Positions 63,388 through 64,000 of a stretch of DNA of 64,000 nucleotides are shown here, one piece after another (position 1 is the first letter of the stretch; each line of letters opens with the position of its first letter). The notes under the pieces were generated by a model, which saw nothing but the letters and a program-made list of their open reading frames with translations, was not told where the DNA came from and did not search any database. Source of the DNA: an uncultured Eubacteriales bacterium (GTDB lineage: Bacteria > Bacillota > Clostridia > Oscillospirales > CAG-272); NCBI GenBank assembly GCA_948467545.1, contig CAOKER010000008.1, positions 36,159 to 100,158 on the forward strand, written 5' to 3'. The position numbers and the translations under genes are program-made.

Positions 63388-63737
63388 GGAATTACCTGCT
63401 TTATCTCCAATTTAATAATATTTTAAATAATATTCCACCGTCAATTATACAACCGCGCCCTGCACGGTCGGCGTCTGCCGCAAAGTCTTGCTCTGAAAGA
63501 CTTTATGTGTATAACCTAACTATAATCTAATATAAAATTACGAAACTGCAGTATTTTGTGGTTTTGTTATGCAAAATCGCCGCCGACAGCGAAACAAAAG
63601 TCGTTTATCGAAAAGCTTTAGCTCCGGGACTATTTTAACACAAGTTTTAATATTTTTCCACTGTTTTGGCAGAAGATTAAAATTAAATTATTAATGGATG
63701 CAAGCCGGCTATTCGACTCTGTTAGATTTTTTTTGAC
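63388..63737. other. Intergenic region upstream of the two-component genes
   Basis: It holds the candidate promoter of the regulator (63415-63444) and AT-rich sequence. No gene is seen. Confidence 0.55.
63415..63444 (-). promoter_or_regulatory. Candidate promoter of the response regulator operon
   Basis: Minus strand TTGACG (63444-63439), an 18-bp spacer, and TATTAT (63420-63415). Confidence 0.5.
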
Positions 63738-63773
63738 AATAGTCTTGACAAGACTATTATTTTATGATATAAT
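63738..63773 (+). promoter_or_regulatory. Perfect-consensus promoter with a 21-bp palindromic operator
   Basis: TTGACA (63745-63750), a 17-bp spacer, and TATAAT (63768-63773). The -35 sits inside the palindrome AATAGTCTT-GAC-AAGACTATT (63738-63758), which is the layout of a repressor site. The promoter points rightward into small RNA copy 2, as at the copy 1 locus. Confidence 0.75.
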
Positions 63774-63843
63774 TTATATAATCTAAGTTATCATTTTATA
63801 ATTTTAAGTTTTAAACTGAATACTGTCTGAACCGGCAGGACGT

Positions 63844-63943
63844 AAAAAAGCGCCGGCAGATTTGCAGAGTTGACGCTCCGCATCTCCTGATATTTATGTG
63901 CTCAACACGCATAAATACCCACCGGAATCCCGGCACCGACGTG
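63844..63943 (-). ncRNA. Small RNA, unrecognised family, copy 2
   Basis: About 100 nt on the minus strand and about 85 percent identical by eye to copy 1, including the promoter. The closing stem (plus 63930-63936 with 63850-63856) keeps 7 pairs although two pairs differ from copy 1. A hairpin lies at 63864-63881 with a different stem and loop (CGTCAA on the RNA strand), and a 10-bp hairpin TATTTATGTG/CGCATAAATA lies at 63891-63917. It ends in six T. Confidence 0.75.
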
Positions 63944-63949
63944 AAATAT

Positions 63950-63978
63950 ATTATAACACATTTTATCATATATTTCAA
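63950..63978 (-). promoter_or_regulatory. Promoter of small RNA copy 2
   Basis: Minus strand TTGAAA (63978-63973), a 17-bp spacer, and TATAAT (63955-63950). The surrounding sequence to the end of the window matches copy 1. Confidence 0.85.
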
Positions 63979-64000
63979 GAGGCTTGCCGAAAAAACTCGA

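Overview
The window looks like a low-to-mid-GC Gram-positive chromosome from an anaerobic, sugar-fermenting member of the class Clostridia, probably a gut Oscillospirales-type or Christensenellales-type lineage (this is inference; no 16S gene is present). The reasons are: S4, S14, L36 and adenylate kinase carry zinc-binding cysteine sets; sigma-A promoters are near consensus; Shine-Dalgarno sites are strong; transcription attenuation by PyrR is present; and there are genes for an AbrB-type regulator, a SpoIIQ-like peptidase and an intramembrane-sensing-type two-component/ABC module. No rRNA, CRISPR array, transposase or prophage gene was seen.

Layout. 0-5 kb (+): a pyrimidine unit (PyrR attenuator, pyrR, uracil permease), a cytidine-deaminase-like gene, an MFS permease and a lone acyl carrier protein. 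5-9 kb: mannitol-1-P dehydrogenase, a glucuronoyl-esterase-like hydrolase and purine nucleoside phosphorylase (+), then a second hydrolase (-). 9.7-13.5 kb (-): a sugar operon of a TPI-like enzyme, an FGGY kinase and a fucose-isomerase-like protein. 13.6-17.5 kb: surface and membrane proteins and an XRE regulator with a frameshift. 18-20 kb (-): D-amino-acid aminotransferase and dusB. 20.6-37.5 kb (-): the S10-spc-alpha ribosomal superoperon from rpsJ to rplQ, including secY, adk, map and infA. 37.9-42.1 kb: abrB, an M23 peptidase, and a divergent FGGY kinase / class II aldolase pair whose promoters overlap. 42.1-44.7 kb: a gene-poor stretch holding two tandem small RNAs of an unrecognised family, antisense promoters and several repeats. 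44.7-48.6 kb: a PAS/regulatory pair, gap and proC. 48.7-55.4 kb (+): five envelope proteins, including a phosphodiester glycosidase and an OpgB-like phosphoglycerol transferase. Then follow tRNA-Pro(CGG), rplS, a DUF1287 protein and a SanA-like protein, and finally an ABC transporter with its histidine kinase and response regulator (-). A third small-RNA copy closes the window.

The strongest candidate for something undescribed is the family of three roughly 90-100 nt RNAs (two at 42.2-42.9 kb, one at 63.8-63.9 kb). Each has a 17-bp-spaced sigma-A promoter, a terminator stem formed by pairing of its own 5' and 3' ends with compensatory changes between copies, and an internal hairpin. In two copies that hairpin has a GTCCAG loop, and those stem sequences differ while pairing is kept. 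Two of the three loci also face a perfect-consensus promoter on the opposite strand. Other points worth following: infA appears to start at CTG; rpsJ and rplC are separated by a structured 257-bp spacer; S3 has an RGG-like repeat tail; and a palindromic intergenic element occurs at least seven times.
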